Positions 1-10,720 are shown, numbered from the stretch's first letter. The stretch: DNA of 64,000 nucleotides from Brachycybe producta (GCA_036925085.1 JAUPFP010000090.1:124001-188000), one strand, 5' to 3'. Notes: generated from the letters alone by a model not told the origin. Translations and numbers: made by a program.

Positions 1-1453
1 GGTAAGTTTTTTTTTTGAAGATATCCAATGAGATTGAGATCGTCGATTCTTAGTTTCTTTCCGATCGATGATTTTTGCAGATTTCTTTCGTCGTTACGGC
101 GTCGCAACGATGACGGTACGAGAACTGTTTGATTTTACGACAGATCCGAACGTTACCGAAGATAACGTTGACGAATATTTAGAGAGGGCGCAGGAGATCG
201 CATCCAAAAGATCAGAAGAAGAGCGAAGTGAACAGGAAAAGGTCGACGAAGAGGTTTGTTTCCCCATCTTCCGTTTTCACATATCTCGAGAATCTCAAGA
301 TTTCATTCTTAAGTATCGTTGTAGGTGTTTAAGCAGTCTTATATTCCTCGGCGTCTAAATGAAGTTGTCCACTACGAAAGGGACGTTCAAAAGGCGAAAG
401 TTGAAGGACAGAGCGAGGTTTTGAACGTTTTACAAATTTCAAATGGTCACGCCTTTCGGAAGCAACACTTTGAGGTGGTTTTAAATCGTGAACAGCTTCT
501 CAAACTCTCTAGATTATCCCTGTCATTTAGATACAAAATGACGAGAAACTAGAAAGTGTTTTAGAAACGAGAACGATTGCTGAATCACTGAATAGTATTT
601 TCACGTTGATATCTTTCAAAATAAACTTTTTATAAGTAAAAATTAAAAAAAATATCGTCCACTTAAAGTTGTCATTTTCAAACCAACATAAAAAGCTTAG
701 TTTGAAAGATAACAACATGAAAATATCCTTAAGAGATTGAGCTACTCTTTTAGTTTCTAAAAGACATTCAAGTTTCTCTTCATTTTGCACCTCGAAAGAC
801 AGAATAATCACAATTAATCAGAGTTCGAAAGAAGTGTTTACACTTTAAAATCGTCTGTAAATGTTCAAAAACTTAATAATGCTCACAATTTCATAAAAAA
901 ATATCTTATTTTGAAAGATACCGACATGAAAATCATTTTTTTTCATTTCTAGTTTTTAACAAACACACTTTAGAGTTGCTTCCGAAGTGAAGAATAACCA
1001 GAGTTCGTTGGACGTTTTTCACTTTAAAACAATCCATTGGTGATTTCAGGTTTTATATCATACTATAACTGGAATGAAACCGGATCTTTCTGGTGCCAGA
1101 AATGAACCATCATTATTAGAAGAAGTTCACGGTGAAGACGCTAAAGAATCTAACGATGGTTCGGAATCATCTTCGTCCTCTGACTCCTCCGAGGACGAAA
1201 ACGAAGATAAAAAGGGGGGCAGCTGTAAAGCGAGACCTCGAGGCGAATCACCAAACAGTCGGAAGGTCCCTTTGAATTACTTCCGCCGTGACATTTGTGG
1301 GTTGTTTTTACAAAGTTGTTGCTTTTTTTTTAAAAAAAAATTCAGGAACGGAAGAAAGCCGTAAAGGAAGGTCAACGAGAGAATCGAAAGACGAAAGTAA
1401 AGAAACACGTTAAGAAACGGAAAGAGAAATTGTCAAAAATGAAACGTCAATGA
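1..1453 (+). CDS. RIOK1: RIOK1, C-terminal part (5 exons, 5' end outside window)
   Basis: RIO1 is an atypical serine/threonine kinase and ATPase that works in cytoplasmic maturation of the 40S ribosomal subunit. The exons are 1 (one base), 81-253, 325-417, 1050-1265 and 1346-1453, and all phases close. About 196 codons are present out of about 570 in the human protein. They start at [19 protein letters not shown], matching the human segment after the catalytic core. [16 protein letters not shown] follows, then [15 protein letters not shown], an acidic serine-rich stretch ([16 protein letters not shown]) and the basic tail with [10 protein letters not shown] that is typical of animal RIOK1. 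The kinase catalytic residues lie upstream of the window. The gene runs tail-to-tail with PTBP. Identity is from protein resemblance recalled from knowledge, not from a search. Confidence 0.93.
81..253 (+). CDS. RIOK1: RIOK1 exon, DFFRRYGV to VDEE
   Basis: The acceptor is tttttgcag at 72-80 and the donor is gtttgt at 254. The first two bases complete an Asp codon with base 1 of the window, which is followed directly by a consensus gtaagt donor. The exon encodes the MTVRELFDF and [12 protein letters not shown] segments conserved in RIOK1. Confidence 0.92.
325..417 (+). CDS. RIOK1: RIOK1 exon, [14 protein letters not shown] to GQSE
   Basis: Phase 0 at both ends, 31 codons. The acceptor is gttgtag and the donor gttttg is weak. 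The exon encodes [20 protein letters not shown], matching the human YIPRTLNEV-NYERD region. Confidence 0.9.
471..1040. repeat. Family B hairpin MITE copies filling a RIOK1 intron
   Basis: The 632-bp intron 418-1049 is almost entirely family B. Family B is a long imperfect inverted repeat with terminal AAGGTGGTTTTAAAGTGT, then TTTTAGAAACTAGAAGGGTA, then TTTCAAAATAAACTTTTTAT, mirrored on the other arm. One copy runs from about 471 to 858, and the right half of a second follows at about 890-1040. Confidence 0.75.
1050..1265 (+). CDS. RIOK1: RIOK1 exon, VLYHTITG plus acidic Ser-rich linker
   Basis: The acceptor is gtgatttcag ending at 1049. The exon starts [20 protein letters not shown], matching human ILYQTVTGLKKDLSGVQKVP, then runs into an acidic serine cluster that looks like a CK2-type target. 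The donor at 1266 (gtccct) is weak. I chose it because it joins AAG to GAA in phase with the next exon. Confidence 0.85.
1346..1453 (+). CDS. RIOK1: RIOK1 last exon, basic tail and stop
   Basis: The acceptor is aaaaattcag ending at 1345. There are 35 codons and then TGA at 1451-1453. The tail [17 protein letters not shown] followed by [11 protein letters not shown] is the lysine/arginine-rich end typical of RIOK1. Confidence 0.9.
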   Translation, partial: ERKKAVKEGQRENRKTKVKKHVKKRKEKLSKMKRQ

Positions 1454-2240
1454 AGAGATTTTACGGTACGTCTTTTTAAGTTTTCGTTTATAAATTTTAA
1501 AGCGATTGGAATTGCATTGTATTGGATTCACGAGGCAAAGACTCGAATCATTAAATCGAATTTGTGGTTGTATTTTACTGTTTCGTAGGTGATCAATTTT
1601 TATAGAGTAAGGTGGCTTTATATATAATTTTATTTTGTTTTTGTTCCTCCGGATGGCGCTGCTGCAATTGACAAAATTTATATTTTTCAAGCAAACGTTT
1701 TTCAGAAGAAACATTAGGAAAAACTTCAAAGTGTTTTAGAAACTGGAATAGTCGGTGATAATGCTAAGTTTTTTTTATATTGATATCTTTCAAAATAAAC
1801 TTTTTATGATAGTTTGAAAAAAAAGGCAAAATTTCAATGAAAAACCATACAAACGGGTAATTTTCAAACTGAACTATAAAATGTTTATTTTTTAAGATAT
1901 TGCCACGTAAAAACTTTTAGCACAATCTTTTACCATTCTAGTTTCAAAAACTATTTGAATTTTTTTCCTTGTTTGACGTTTTTGAGTCCAAATGATCCAA
2001 AAACAGGTCAACTGAACTGTCGGATGATCGGACAACGCTCTTAACAAAAAAAAAATACCTAAAAGATTAAAGAATTCTCTAATATATTAACAATAAAATA
2101 TAAAAATGTTAATATATTTAGCAATATGCTTATTCTGTCTATCACTTTATAAAAGTTTAAACTTGAAATATAATTTCACTCACCGTTTAACAATCAACAC
2201 GTTCCTGGAACACTTTTGGTTATTCTGCGTTTCAGAAAAA
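1454..2240. other. RIOK1 3' flank with a family B2 element
   Basis: No further coding is visible. From about 1608 a related hairpin family (B2) starts TAAGGTGGCT and carries a CGGATGGCGCTGCTGCA block. It ends near 2000 in a GACGTTTTTGAGTCCAAAT arm. The first AATAAA after the stop (about 1793) lies inside this repeat, so the RIOK1 polyadenylation site is not secure. Confidence 0.5.
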
Positions 2241-2439
2241 AAGGCCTTGTTTCCATTGGGGTGAAAATTTCAACTTTTTGAAAATCTCAACTGGAGAAAA
2301 AAAGAAGAAACGGGGCTCTCCCGCCTAGGAGAGGTCCCTCTGCCATAGGCCAACTGGCTGCTTGCACGTTTCTTCTATTTTCACCAGTTGAAATTTTCAA
2401 AAAGTTCAAATTTTCAACCCAATGGAAACAAGGCCCTAA
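2241..2439. repeat. Family F hairpin MITE, copy 1
   Basis: The terminal inverted repeat is AGGCCTTGTTTCCATTGG with mirror CCAATGGAAACAAGGCC, with a further inverted block TTCAACTTTTTGAAAAT. The loop carries the core CCCTCTGCCATAGG and GGCTGCTTGCA, which also occurs at 6.2, 48.1 and 62.0 kb. A second family F copy is at 43352-43543. Confidence 0.8.
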
Positions 2440-2677
2440 TCACGCAAAACGACGACTTTTCAATGTTTGATATCTTTTAAAATGAAACTTTGGAAATTAT
2501 TTCGATATTAGCTGTCATTTAGCCTCTATTGTGAGAGATTGTACATTTTATTTCGGTACCTTCGGCAGAACATAAATAACTTCACCACCTTAGCTTGGAG
2601 GCTAGCGGTTTCTAATCGAAAAAATACTGGAAACCTTTCTTAAGCAGACTAACTTTTTTTTTTGTTTTCTCACTAAT

Positions 2678-3075
2678 TACAGTCAAACTCTGTTTAGCAT
2701 CTTTCAAGGGACAGATCGGATGTTTTACGACGCTATATCCGAGATTATCTATTTTTCCGTTATTTTAATACAGATTATTAGTAAAAAAAATACATTTTAT
2801 TGTCGATTTTGTGTTATATGCGTGTTCGGTTTCCATAGAGACGTTTTATTTTGACGTAATTCTTCTCGAAGAACTCCTTTAGTTTTAATTTTCCACTCCT
2901 AATTGTATTGGTAACATAAATTCATGAATAACTTCACATTTTTTTCTTGCTGTTTTCAACGAAAACAATTAAATTCATAGAAATTTTGTCGTTATAACCA
3001 AAGAAGGAGGAATCCTTCCAAGAGGAATCCTTTTAAATTGACGTCATTTTGATGTTATAACCGAATTTGACTGTA
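2678..3075. mobile_element. TA-flanked, CAGT-ended MITE 1 (Tc1/pogo-like)
   Basis: The ends are TACAGTCAAACTCTG and, inverted, GAATTTGACTGTA, flanked by TA. The interior holds the inverted pair GACGTAATTC and GACGTCA with AGGAATCCTT blocks. TA target sites and CAGT termini fit the Tc1/mariner/pogo superfamily. There is no transposase inside. Confidence 0.6.
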
Positions 3076-3079
3076 TTAA

Positions 3080-3287
3080 TACAGTTGAGCATCGATTATC
3101 AGAACGTCGGTTATTAGAACCAATTTTTTTTACTTATTCTTAATGGAAATACTTAAGGAAAGTTAAAAAAACGTCTTCGCAATCTGGTTTTTTCTCCACT
3201 TTTTAATAGGAGTTCTATTAAATGAACTTTAGAATATTGGAACTATGCATGTCCGACATTATTTACGATAATCGACAGTCTACTGTA
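3080..3287. mobile_element. Pogo-like MITE 2
   Basis: The left end TACAGTTGAGCATCGATTAT is mirrored by ATAATCGACAGTCTACTGTA. The CAGT...CGATTAT terminus is the type found on pogo/Tigger elements. About 200 bp, non-coding, lying directly beside MITE 1. Confidence 0.65.
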
Positions 3288-4126
3288 AAAAGTTTTAATT
3301 TTTAAAAGATTTCAACATGAAAATTGTCTGATTTTTAAAACACTTTCAAGAAGTTCATCGTGTTGTTTTCACAATTGCTGAAAACCTGAAAAAAAATATG
3401 TAATCATGTTGTTTTTTTTTTTGGGAGGGAAATTTGTAAGACAAGAGAATAAAAGAAGTTCTTTTTAAGGAATTAAATGAAAACAGAATAAATTTCATGC
3501 GCGAAAAATCAAAAAAAATATAAAATTTTAGAAAAGAAGGGAAAGAAGAAAAAAAAAAAACTGAGACAAGAAAACAAAATAAATGAAATTGAAAACAACA
3601 AAAAAAAAATAATAATAAACAGAAAAATCAAATAGGCGGCAAGCGGAAAAATAAGAAGAAATTGTTTAATTAATATATAATGTAATAATAATAATGTATT
3701 AAGATAAGAAGAGAGAGAGAGATAGAGGGCAGGGCGCGTTCAAAAAGTGCTGCTGCTGCTCCCAACAAGTTTTAATTGTGAAATATGTGAAAATTGTGTA
3801 CAGCAAAAAAGAATTGGTGTAAAAAGAGAGAGCGGAAAAAAGAGAGGAAAAATTCAAGTATACAAAAACACCCTGAAAAAAGGGGGGAGAAACTAGAATT
3901 TATATAATTATTATATAAAAAGAAACAAAATTAAAACTTTTTAAGTTTTTTGTTTAAAACACCACCACCACCAACAATGAATATTAATAATAATAATAAT
4001 AATATATGTTATGTAAAAGTATACGGTTTTCACCCCTTTCCATAGGATATTTATAGTTAACTGAAAATTTTTCTCTTGGTTTTTATCTTGAATTTTTTTT
4101 TTCCTTCGTAAAAAGATATGTATATA
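3288..4126. other. AT-rich low-complexity spacer
   Basis: Poly-A runs, ATA/ATT triplet tracts (about 3610 and 3680), a short GA run at 3711-3722 and CACCACC at 3961. I see no gene, exon or inverted repeat here. Confidence 0.5.
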
Positions 4127-5120
4127 TACAGTGAAATCCGTTTAAATCGAACAAAAAAATCGGATAACACGAAATATATTTTCTATTTCGGTCTTTAAAA
4201 ATAGAATAAAAATTCTTTTAAAACGAAAATTCGTTTTTTTAAAAAGTGCTAACTTAAAGAGTTCAACAAATAGCTTCTAAAATTCTTAAAATACAAACAA
4301 GGTAGATGAGCTTCACACCGAACACTGTGTCGCCACAAAATGTGTTCGATCCTATGGGGGGGCGTGTTCACACGAGATACTGCTAAAACCACAGTGTCGA
4401 TGAGTGTTCAGCCACAAGTGGCGAAAACCCCATGTTTGGCAATTGGTGATCAAGATTATTTCAATGAAAAAACATTGAAAATATTCCCATGTTTTCATGG
4501 TCTCGTGTGAAGCAGCATATAAATGCGACATGCTTCACACGGACCACCGTTGAAAACAATGGAATGCTAGCAGTGCATTCCACTGGAATGATGTTGATCA
4601 CCATTGAGTAACTACAGGTAATGTTCGCCACTCGTGGCTGAACACCGAACACTCAATGACACTGTGGTTTTGGCAGCCTCTCGTGTGAACACGCCTGACA
4701 GTGTGCGGGGCACCATTGAAATGCGTGTTATCAAAATATTCCGTTTCGATGTAGTGTGTGCGACAAGTAGGTTTACCACCCCTTTCCTCCTTTGTGGAGG
4801 ACATTCTTCCATTTGGAAGAAATGTCCTCCGGCCAGGACCGTCCTCCACAAAGGCAAACATGTCATCCACACAATAAATTGTATAAAAACTTAAATACGT
4901 TTGTGTAGGAAAGATCCTCCTGGCCGGAGGATCGACAGTTCTTCCGAATGGAGGACTGCCCTCCACAGGTGGCAAAGCCTAGCCAGAAGCTTAAACAAAG
5001 CTACTAATTTCAGAAACTTGTTGTTAAGCTCTTATCTAGTTAGACCTTTTAACACGAAAAAAAAAATGTTACCAGTTCCTTTTTTTTTCCCATTTCGTGT
5101 TATAAATGGGTTTCACTGTA
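4127..5120. mobile_element. TA-flanked composite element with two nested hairpins
   Basis: The outer ends TACAGTGAAATCCGTTTAAA and ATAAATGGGTTTCACTGTA are inverted and flanked by TA, with inner AACACGAAA mirrored by TTTCGTGTT. Inside are two other hairpins. Family D (about 4310-4715) has GCGTGTTCACACGAGA mirrored by TCTCGTGTGAACACGC. A second unit (about 4755-4990) is built on GTCCTCC/GGAGGAC blocks. It looks like serial insertion into one host element. Confidence 0.6.
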
Positions 5121-5919
5121 TTAAGGGTCGTATATATTCTATATAGATAGTTAAATATATGCAAATAGAGAAAAATAAAAAGCTACAAAGAGGAGAGAAA
5201 AAACAAAACCAAAAAATCAGCTTTGAAAAAACTAATAAAGAAAATACAAAGAGACAGTAAAAAGTTTACACAATATTTGTATAGTAAAGTGATAGAAATA
5301 GTAAACAGTAAAAGCATGCCGAAATAAGTAAGTTTATCGACAGTAATAATAATCATAATTAATAATAATAATAATAATAAAGAAAGGACTGTTTGACACA
5401 AAAGTATGAAGTAAAGAGTAGAAAAAAGATCTTTGGGAAATAAAATAAAAACAAAAATATAAACAGGAAAAAAAAATGTAAAACAAAAAAAAAACAAAAG
5501 GTTGGGCAAGACAAGTAGAGAGAGGAGAATATGGGGGTATAATAATAATAGTTATAAATAGTTAAAAGAGTAGTGTGTAAGTTATATATAGAATTTGGTT
5601 TTGTATATAGATATATAATATATATATATCATGTATGTAGTTAACACATAATATACAGTTGGTACATATGATATAAAGGTAAAAACATGGAAGGCCTCAA
5701 CAAAAACATGAGCTAACAAAAGAACATTTTTTTTTTCACTTTTTGCATCAAAGATTCTATTTGGAACTTTGCAGCACGGATCACACTGGCAAAAATTGCC
5801 AATTGCAAATGTGGTTAATTAACACTTGCAGTGGCTTTCTTGCACAGAAACTTGCAGAAAGATGGGGTTTTTTTTGTTTAATGAAATTCGGCAGCAATAT
5901 TTTAAGCAAGGTATTCATA
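5121..5919. other. AT-rich spacer
   Basis: Dominated by poly-A/T and TA-repeat tracts, with an AAT triplet run at about 5355-5380 and a TATATA run at about 5605-5630. No gene or transposon that I can support. Confidence 0.45.
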
Positions 5920-6530
5920 ATACCTCGTGTTTCCACTACAAAAAATTAATCGCAACTAAAAAAAAGTTAACCACAGTTACTTTTTGAGTGGAAACAAATG
6001 TGGTTACATTAACTATGGTTAAATTTCTATGAACAATGAGGTTAACTCAACTTGCATTGACAATCAATGTGGTTAACTCAACTTTGTTTCGACAATGCAT
6101 ATATTTGCAGCATTAAAAAAATATTGAAATTGTTGTTGGGGGTTTTTTATTTTCTGGTTTTGACAATGCATTTTCTATGCTGCACTTGGACTCTTGTCCC
6201 TCTGCCATAGGCCTTTATGGCTGCTTGCAGAGTAATTTTTCAAATTAAAAAAAACTTGCATTGACAATTAATGTGGTTAACTCAACTTGCATTAACACTC
6301 AAGTGTGGTTAACTACATTATTGAATGGTGAAATACATCACTTCATTTGTTGAAACAAATTTTTTCTACAAACAATATGGCTGATAGTGAGAACACTTCG
6401 ACTTAAATAACCACAGGTAAGTGTTTTAAAAATGGAAACACGCAAAAGTACCACTTCTATCTTGTCTGTAGTTAACTATAACCTTGGTTATATATAACTG
6501 CAATTAATTTTTGTAGTGAAAACGAAGTAT
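5920..6530. repeat. Family H inverted-repeat element
   Basis: The termini TACCTCGTGTTTCCACTACA and, inverted, TTGTAGTGAAAACGAAGTA are followed by [14 protein letters not shown] on both arms. The interior has direct repeats of TGACAATYAATGTGGTTAAC at about 6059 and 6265. They flank a foreign block (about 6090-6250) that contains the CCCTCTGCC-core repeat. Confidence 0.65.
6157..6250 (+). repeat. CCCTCTGCC-core dispersed repeat, copy 2
   Basis: An about 90-bp unit: TTTTGACAATGCATTTTCTA, TTGGACTCTTGT, CCCTCTGCCATAGGCC, TGGCTGCTTGCAGAGTAA, then TTTTTCAAATT. Similar units occur at 48084-48172 (+) and 62011-62106 (-). The 35-bp core also sits in the family F loop at 2332-2367. Confidence 0.6.
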
Positions 6531-7777
6531 AAGTCAAAAGGTCAACTTTAACTAGGAAGATTCAGCTTTGACTTAAGCAGTCAATTAAGAATATACAACC
6601 CTAAATTCTTGCGCAGTGTGATCGCCAGTTTACACAGATATTTTACAACACCAGTTAGTTAACTCAAGATTACTGGTTAAGATTATTTAAATGAGAAAAC
6701 TATTTCTTTTCTAGCAGAAAAAAAGGGAGAGAAAAGAGGCCAAAAAGGACAGAACACAATCTTGAAAAGAAAAAAAAAACAAGATTGTGATGTTGTTGCC
6801 TCATTAAAATAATCGAACCAGTAATCTAGAGTTGACACATGAGCTCATATAATAGAATCATTGCCTGCAATTTAAAGCAAATCATCTTTTTTTGTCCCCC
6901 ATTTCCCCACCGAACTCAATGCGGACAACAAAAAATATTACAGCCGTAAAAGAAACACCATGGGAAAAATATAACAGAAGGAGAGTGAAAAAAAAGGTGT
7001 TAACAACAAATTGCGATGTTTGTTGGTAGATTTTCTTTTTTTAGTAAAATTGTTGTTGCAAAAAAAAAAAAAGCAGAATTTCTACAAAAACCGTTTTCTT
7101 TAATTTCTTAACGAATTATTTTGTACAACCTTATTATTCTTAGAAAAAATATTTTCTTGGTGTGACTAAAAAAAAAAACCAAACTGACCACAAGTTTTTT
7201 TTTTTAAGTCTTTTTGTTTGTTGTCAACGAAGATTAATAATAATAATAATAATATCTAAAATTCTCGCAAGTACAAAAAAAGGCACATTGTTGTTTTTGT
7301 TTGTTTCACATTGGCCAAACTTAAAAAAAACGTCTTCTTGGGAGAAATGCACACATTTTTTTTAAAAAAAGAGATAAAATTACAAAAAGAAAAATTGAAA
7401 AACAAAATCAAAATCTCTCATCATTTTTTGTGTTCTTTTATGGTAGCTGCTTTGATAAAAAAAATCGTATTAAAAAAGGGACGAGAATCAAACGGGGTGT
7501 CTGTTTGGGGGGGGGGGGGAAGTTTTGCATTGTTTCTCATATAATAATAATGAAGAGAAAAAGAAATTACCCTTTCAGAACAATTTCTCCCTTAAAAAAA
7601 TGTTTGGAAGATCAATTATTATGTTTATAAATGAAATAATTACACAAAATGAAATGGAAAATGTGGTGAGAGGGGTGGGGGGAAAGCAAATGGACATTAT
7701 TACTAATATTATAGTTTTGAATTGAAATAGTAAAAGATCATTTCCATTCAACACATTATTTTGTGTTTTTCATTAAA
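6531..7777. other. AT-rich spacer with homopolymer runs
   Basis: No exon or clear transposon. Notable only for an AAT triplet run at about 7233-7253 and a G run at about 7507-7519. The short open frames here are low-complexity. Confidence 0.4.
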
Positions 7778-7841
7778 GTAGGAAAAAAGAGCTAAGAATT
7801 GTAGGAAAAAAGAGCTAAGAATTGTGAGAAAAAAGAGCTAA
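7778..7841 (+). repeat. Tandem repeat, about 25 bp x 2.5
   Basis: Three head-to-tail units of GTAGGAAAAAAGAGCTAAGA plus ATT. The last is slightly diverged and incomplete. Confidence 0.8.
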
Positions 7842-7889
7842 GTTTTAAATTTGCATCGAATGGAAGTGGACCAGTGTTAATTGCTAGTA

Positions 7890-8465
7890 AACACACCTTG
7901 AAAAAGTTACAAATGCATTTAAATAATCACGTTCTACGGAACCCTGTTAAGGACACCTTTATAAAATGATTCATAAAGCCAAAAGAATTGTGGTTTTCAA
8001 TTAATAAAGACTGCTTAGAGGCTAGAATTCAAATGCAACTCTCGATTAATTGCCATGTTGCATACTAAAGGTAAGCCTTTTACCAAATTCCCTAAATATG
8101 CAGTGAAATTTTAGATTTGTATTAATATTTTCAAATAAATTTTAACTTTATTGGAAGAAGCAAAAACTAAACAAAACCAGTGGTTTCCAAAGTTTGTTCT
8201 ATGGCATACAGGTGGGGCCGTGAGTTTAGCTAGGTGGGTCGCGATTTATACAGCCAAAAAAAATATTTTGCCACAAGTAGTTGTGGAACCTCTGCTCAAA
8301 ACAGTATTCGAACATAAAAACGTACAATTCTTTTGGACTCAGATAGTGTAAGTAATGAAGTAAATTTTTAGTTTTTCATGTCTTTAACTGTACTCCGTAT
8401 AAAATTCATCTAAACACAATTAACTTAAATGCATTTAGCTCAAGTGTATATTAGGTATAAGAGAA
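7890..8465. repeat. Family C element interrupted by a hAT-end fragment
   Basis: The left arm ATGCATTTAAATAATCACGT then TTCTACGGAACCCTGTTAAG, and the right arm CTGTACTCCGTATAAAATTC, match the ends of the tighter copies at 33441 and 44944. The middle (about 8177-8290) begins CAGTGGTTTCCAAAG and carries AGGTGGGTCGCGA, features of hAT (Charlie-type) termini. It probably inserted into this copy. It is non-coding. Confidence 0.5.
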
Positions 8466-8479
8466 GACACAATGGACTG

Positions 8480-8747
8480 TATGAATAAAACAAAAACACT
8501 GAGCACAACATGCTCATGAGCAGCAATAACCCATACTTAACAGTTGTATTCTTAAGTCAAAGCTAGTGCTAAACTTAACGTTTAAATGAAACTTTACTTA
8601 TCACAAAAATTCATGAGTTTAACGCTAACTTTGACTTAAAAATCATTAAGAAATACAACCTTTAATATAAAAAAGCAGTGAACTTTTACTTGATTCCGAG
8701 CTCGAAAGTATGAGCAATTTATGCTCAAGTTTGTGTTTTATTCATTA
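8480..8747. repeat. Family L element with internal hairpin
   Basis: The inverted ends ATGAATAAAACAAAAACACT and GTTTGTGTTTTATTCAT carry GAGCA blocks just inside. An inner hairpin (about 8540-8663) pairs GTTGTATTCTTAAGTCAAAG with its complement. A longer family L copy is in a PTBP intron at 15834-16802. Confidence 0.55.
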
Positions 8748-9302
8748 AAAACTCAAAAACGGCCCAAAAAAAAAAATTGTTGCATTGACATAATAATACC
8801 CTGCTTATTAATTTGTTACAACAAATATGGAGAGAAATATATGAATAATAAAAAACAAATTGTTCCATAATTTAGTTTTAAAAAAGGGGGGTTATGTCTA
8901 ATTAGAAAAGGCAGCGTGGAGCGAAAAAATGAGAAGGAGAGAAAATCAAATTTGCTGAGGTTTTTTTTTTTCATTAACTAAAACGGAAATGAGTTTCTTA
9001 AGTGAGCTTTTCTTTGAGAGGCATGCCATGTAAAAAGCAAGTTGGTTTTAAAGACTTTTAAAACTTTCTTTGTATAAAGTGCATATAAATCAATTACATA
9101 CACAGAAAAAAAAATAACCTTGGTTATATTATTAATATATATTAGAAATGCATTGTTTGATTAATAAGAAATCTGGGGCCAACCTTTGTTTTTTCATTCA
9201 TTAATACAACAACATTGTGAAAACCACCTGTGTTCGAATAAATAACACTCCGTAGATTTTATTTTAGGTTCGAGATTCCGTATTTTATTTCTCTCGTAAC
9301 CT
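8748..9302. other. AT-rich spacer
   Basis: Low-complexity DNA. I see no gene, element ends or palindrome that I can support. Confidence 0.4.
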
Positions 9303-9851
9303 TTAGGTGGCTGAATAGCTATTTAGTTTCCCCCCCTTCCTCCTGATGGTGTCACGGCAATGGCTAATGCTAAGCTTCATAGATGTTTTTGTGTGGAAAA
9401 AGTTGGATGCAAAAACGTCAAGTGAATATTATCTTAGAAAAACAACATCAGGAAAAAATCCATATTGTTTTCAAAACTAGAATGGTAGAAGATTATGCTA
9501 AAAGTTTTTTTCATGGCAATATTTTAAAAAATAAACAATTTTATTGATCAGTTTGAAAATGACCAATTTTATGTTTTTTTCCAAAAACTATTTTAGTCTT
9601 TTTCAAACTATCATAAAAACTTTATTTTGAAAGATATCGTCGTCAAGAAAAAAACTTTTATCATTATCACCAACTATTCTAGTTTCTAAACCATCTTGAA
9701 TTTTTCTGTAATGTTTCTCCAGAAAAACGTTCGCCAGAAAAATATAAATTTTCACAAAACCGAAGGTTGGAGGGACAAGACCTCCTATAGAACATAATAG
9801 TCACTGCAGTGGCGCCATCTGAGAGGAAACAAAATCTATTCAGCCACCTTA
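9303..9851. repeat. Family B2 hairpin element, full length
   Basis: The ends TTAGGTGGCTGAATAG and CTATTCAGCCACCTTAA are inverted. Inside each is a GATGGYGYCAC block (TGATGGTGTCACGG on the left, CAGTGGCGCCATCTGA on the right), then GTTCGCCAGAAAAA and family-B-like AAACTAGAATGGTA arms. Other copies are at 1608, 31609 and 32200. No coding. Confidence 0.75.
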
Positions 9852-10495
9852 AATCCACCGTGTGTTAAATTCAAATATGTAGAAAAAACTTAATAAAGAT
9901 TTACTTTTAACTAACTTATACACCATTCTAGTTTTCCCACCGTCATTAAACCCGTAATACATATTTAATATTTTTTTTCACAAGGCACAAAGGAGGGAGG
10001 GATGGATGGAGGGGGGAGAGTAGTTTAAAAAGTCATATATTTAACCCTATGAATGTGTCACCAACCTTTTTTTTTGTATAAATTGAAACAAAATAAATGG
10101 TATAAGAGGATAGTGGACAATGGTCAAGAGGTGGAGGAAGAGGCACAAGTTATGATTATGCCTCATCAAAATTGGGGTTGTCGTTTTTTTCTACAATTTA
10201 CTTCATCCAATGTGAATGTGAACGTAAAATATGGGAAGAAAAGACAAATTGAAATAAAAAAAAAATGTTATATAATGAAAATGGTGGATTAAAAGTGGAA
10301 TTATTATAATAAAAGATTTCTTTTTGGGTGGGGCCAAATTTGGTTTTCTTAAATAGAGGTAAACGTGTGTCGCCCTCCTATAAAGCCTAGTACACATTAC
10401 AACAAAATCAGAACCAACAGTCTGAGGCTGGCAATAAACAATTGTTTTAAATATTTAGAACTTCTTTCTCTGGACCACACATCCCGCACCTAGTG
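9852..10495. other. AT-rich spacer
   Basis: Contains AGGGAGGGATGGATGGAGG at about 9992. No gene or mobile element recognised. Confidence 0.4.
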
Positions 10496-10496
10496 G

Positions 10497-10720
10497 GGGG
10501 GTCGGTCAAATGATGAAAAATGGGGCAATACAAGTCGGATTTAGCGAAATGTGTTTTACGACCAAAAGCTCTGTCTGATGTCAACTCCGCAATGACAGAG
10601 AAAATCATGAAAGACAAACGTAACAACCCTATCTTGACTGAGATTCGAACTTGGGACACCCAGCACCACGAGTCGAGGGCTACCTTCACTGTGCTTACCG
10701 AGGCGTTTGAAGACTAACGG
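10497..10720 (-). repeat. Probable tRNA-derived SINE
   Basis: Read on the - strand, a tRNA-like head has the B box AAGTTCGAATCTC at about 10640-10652, preceded by GCCCTCGACTCGTGGTGCTG and a degenerate A-box region. A body follows with GTCGTAAAACACATTTCGC near its end. RNA polymerase III promoter elements in a repeat-like unit fit a SINE. I see only one copy in this window, so the family cannot be defined here. Confidence 0.45.

Noticed and set aside
4610..4900. Overlapping 86- and 125-codon frames
   Set aside because: Frames are open on both strands across nested hairpins, as palindromic sequence tends to give.
7801..7841. CRISPR-like direct repeats
   Set aside because: Only about 2.5 head-to-tail units with no spacers. 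The genome is eukaryotic.
8151..8351. 66-codon frame that could be transposase
   Set aside because: It starts with a hAT-end sequence (CAGTGGTTTCCAAAG), which is normally non-coding, and shows no transposase motif.
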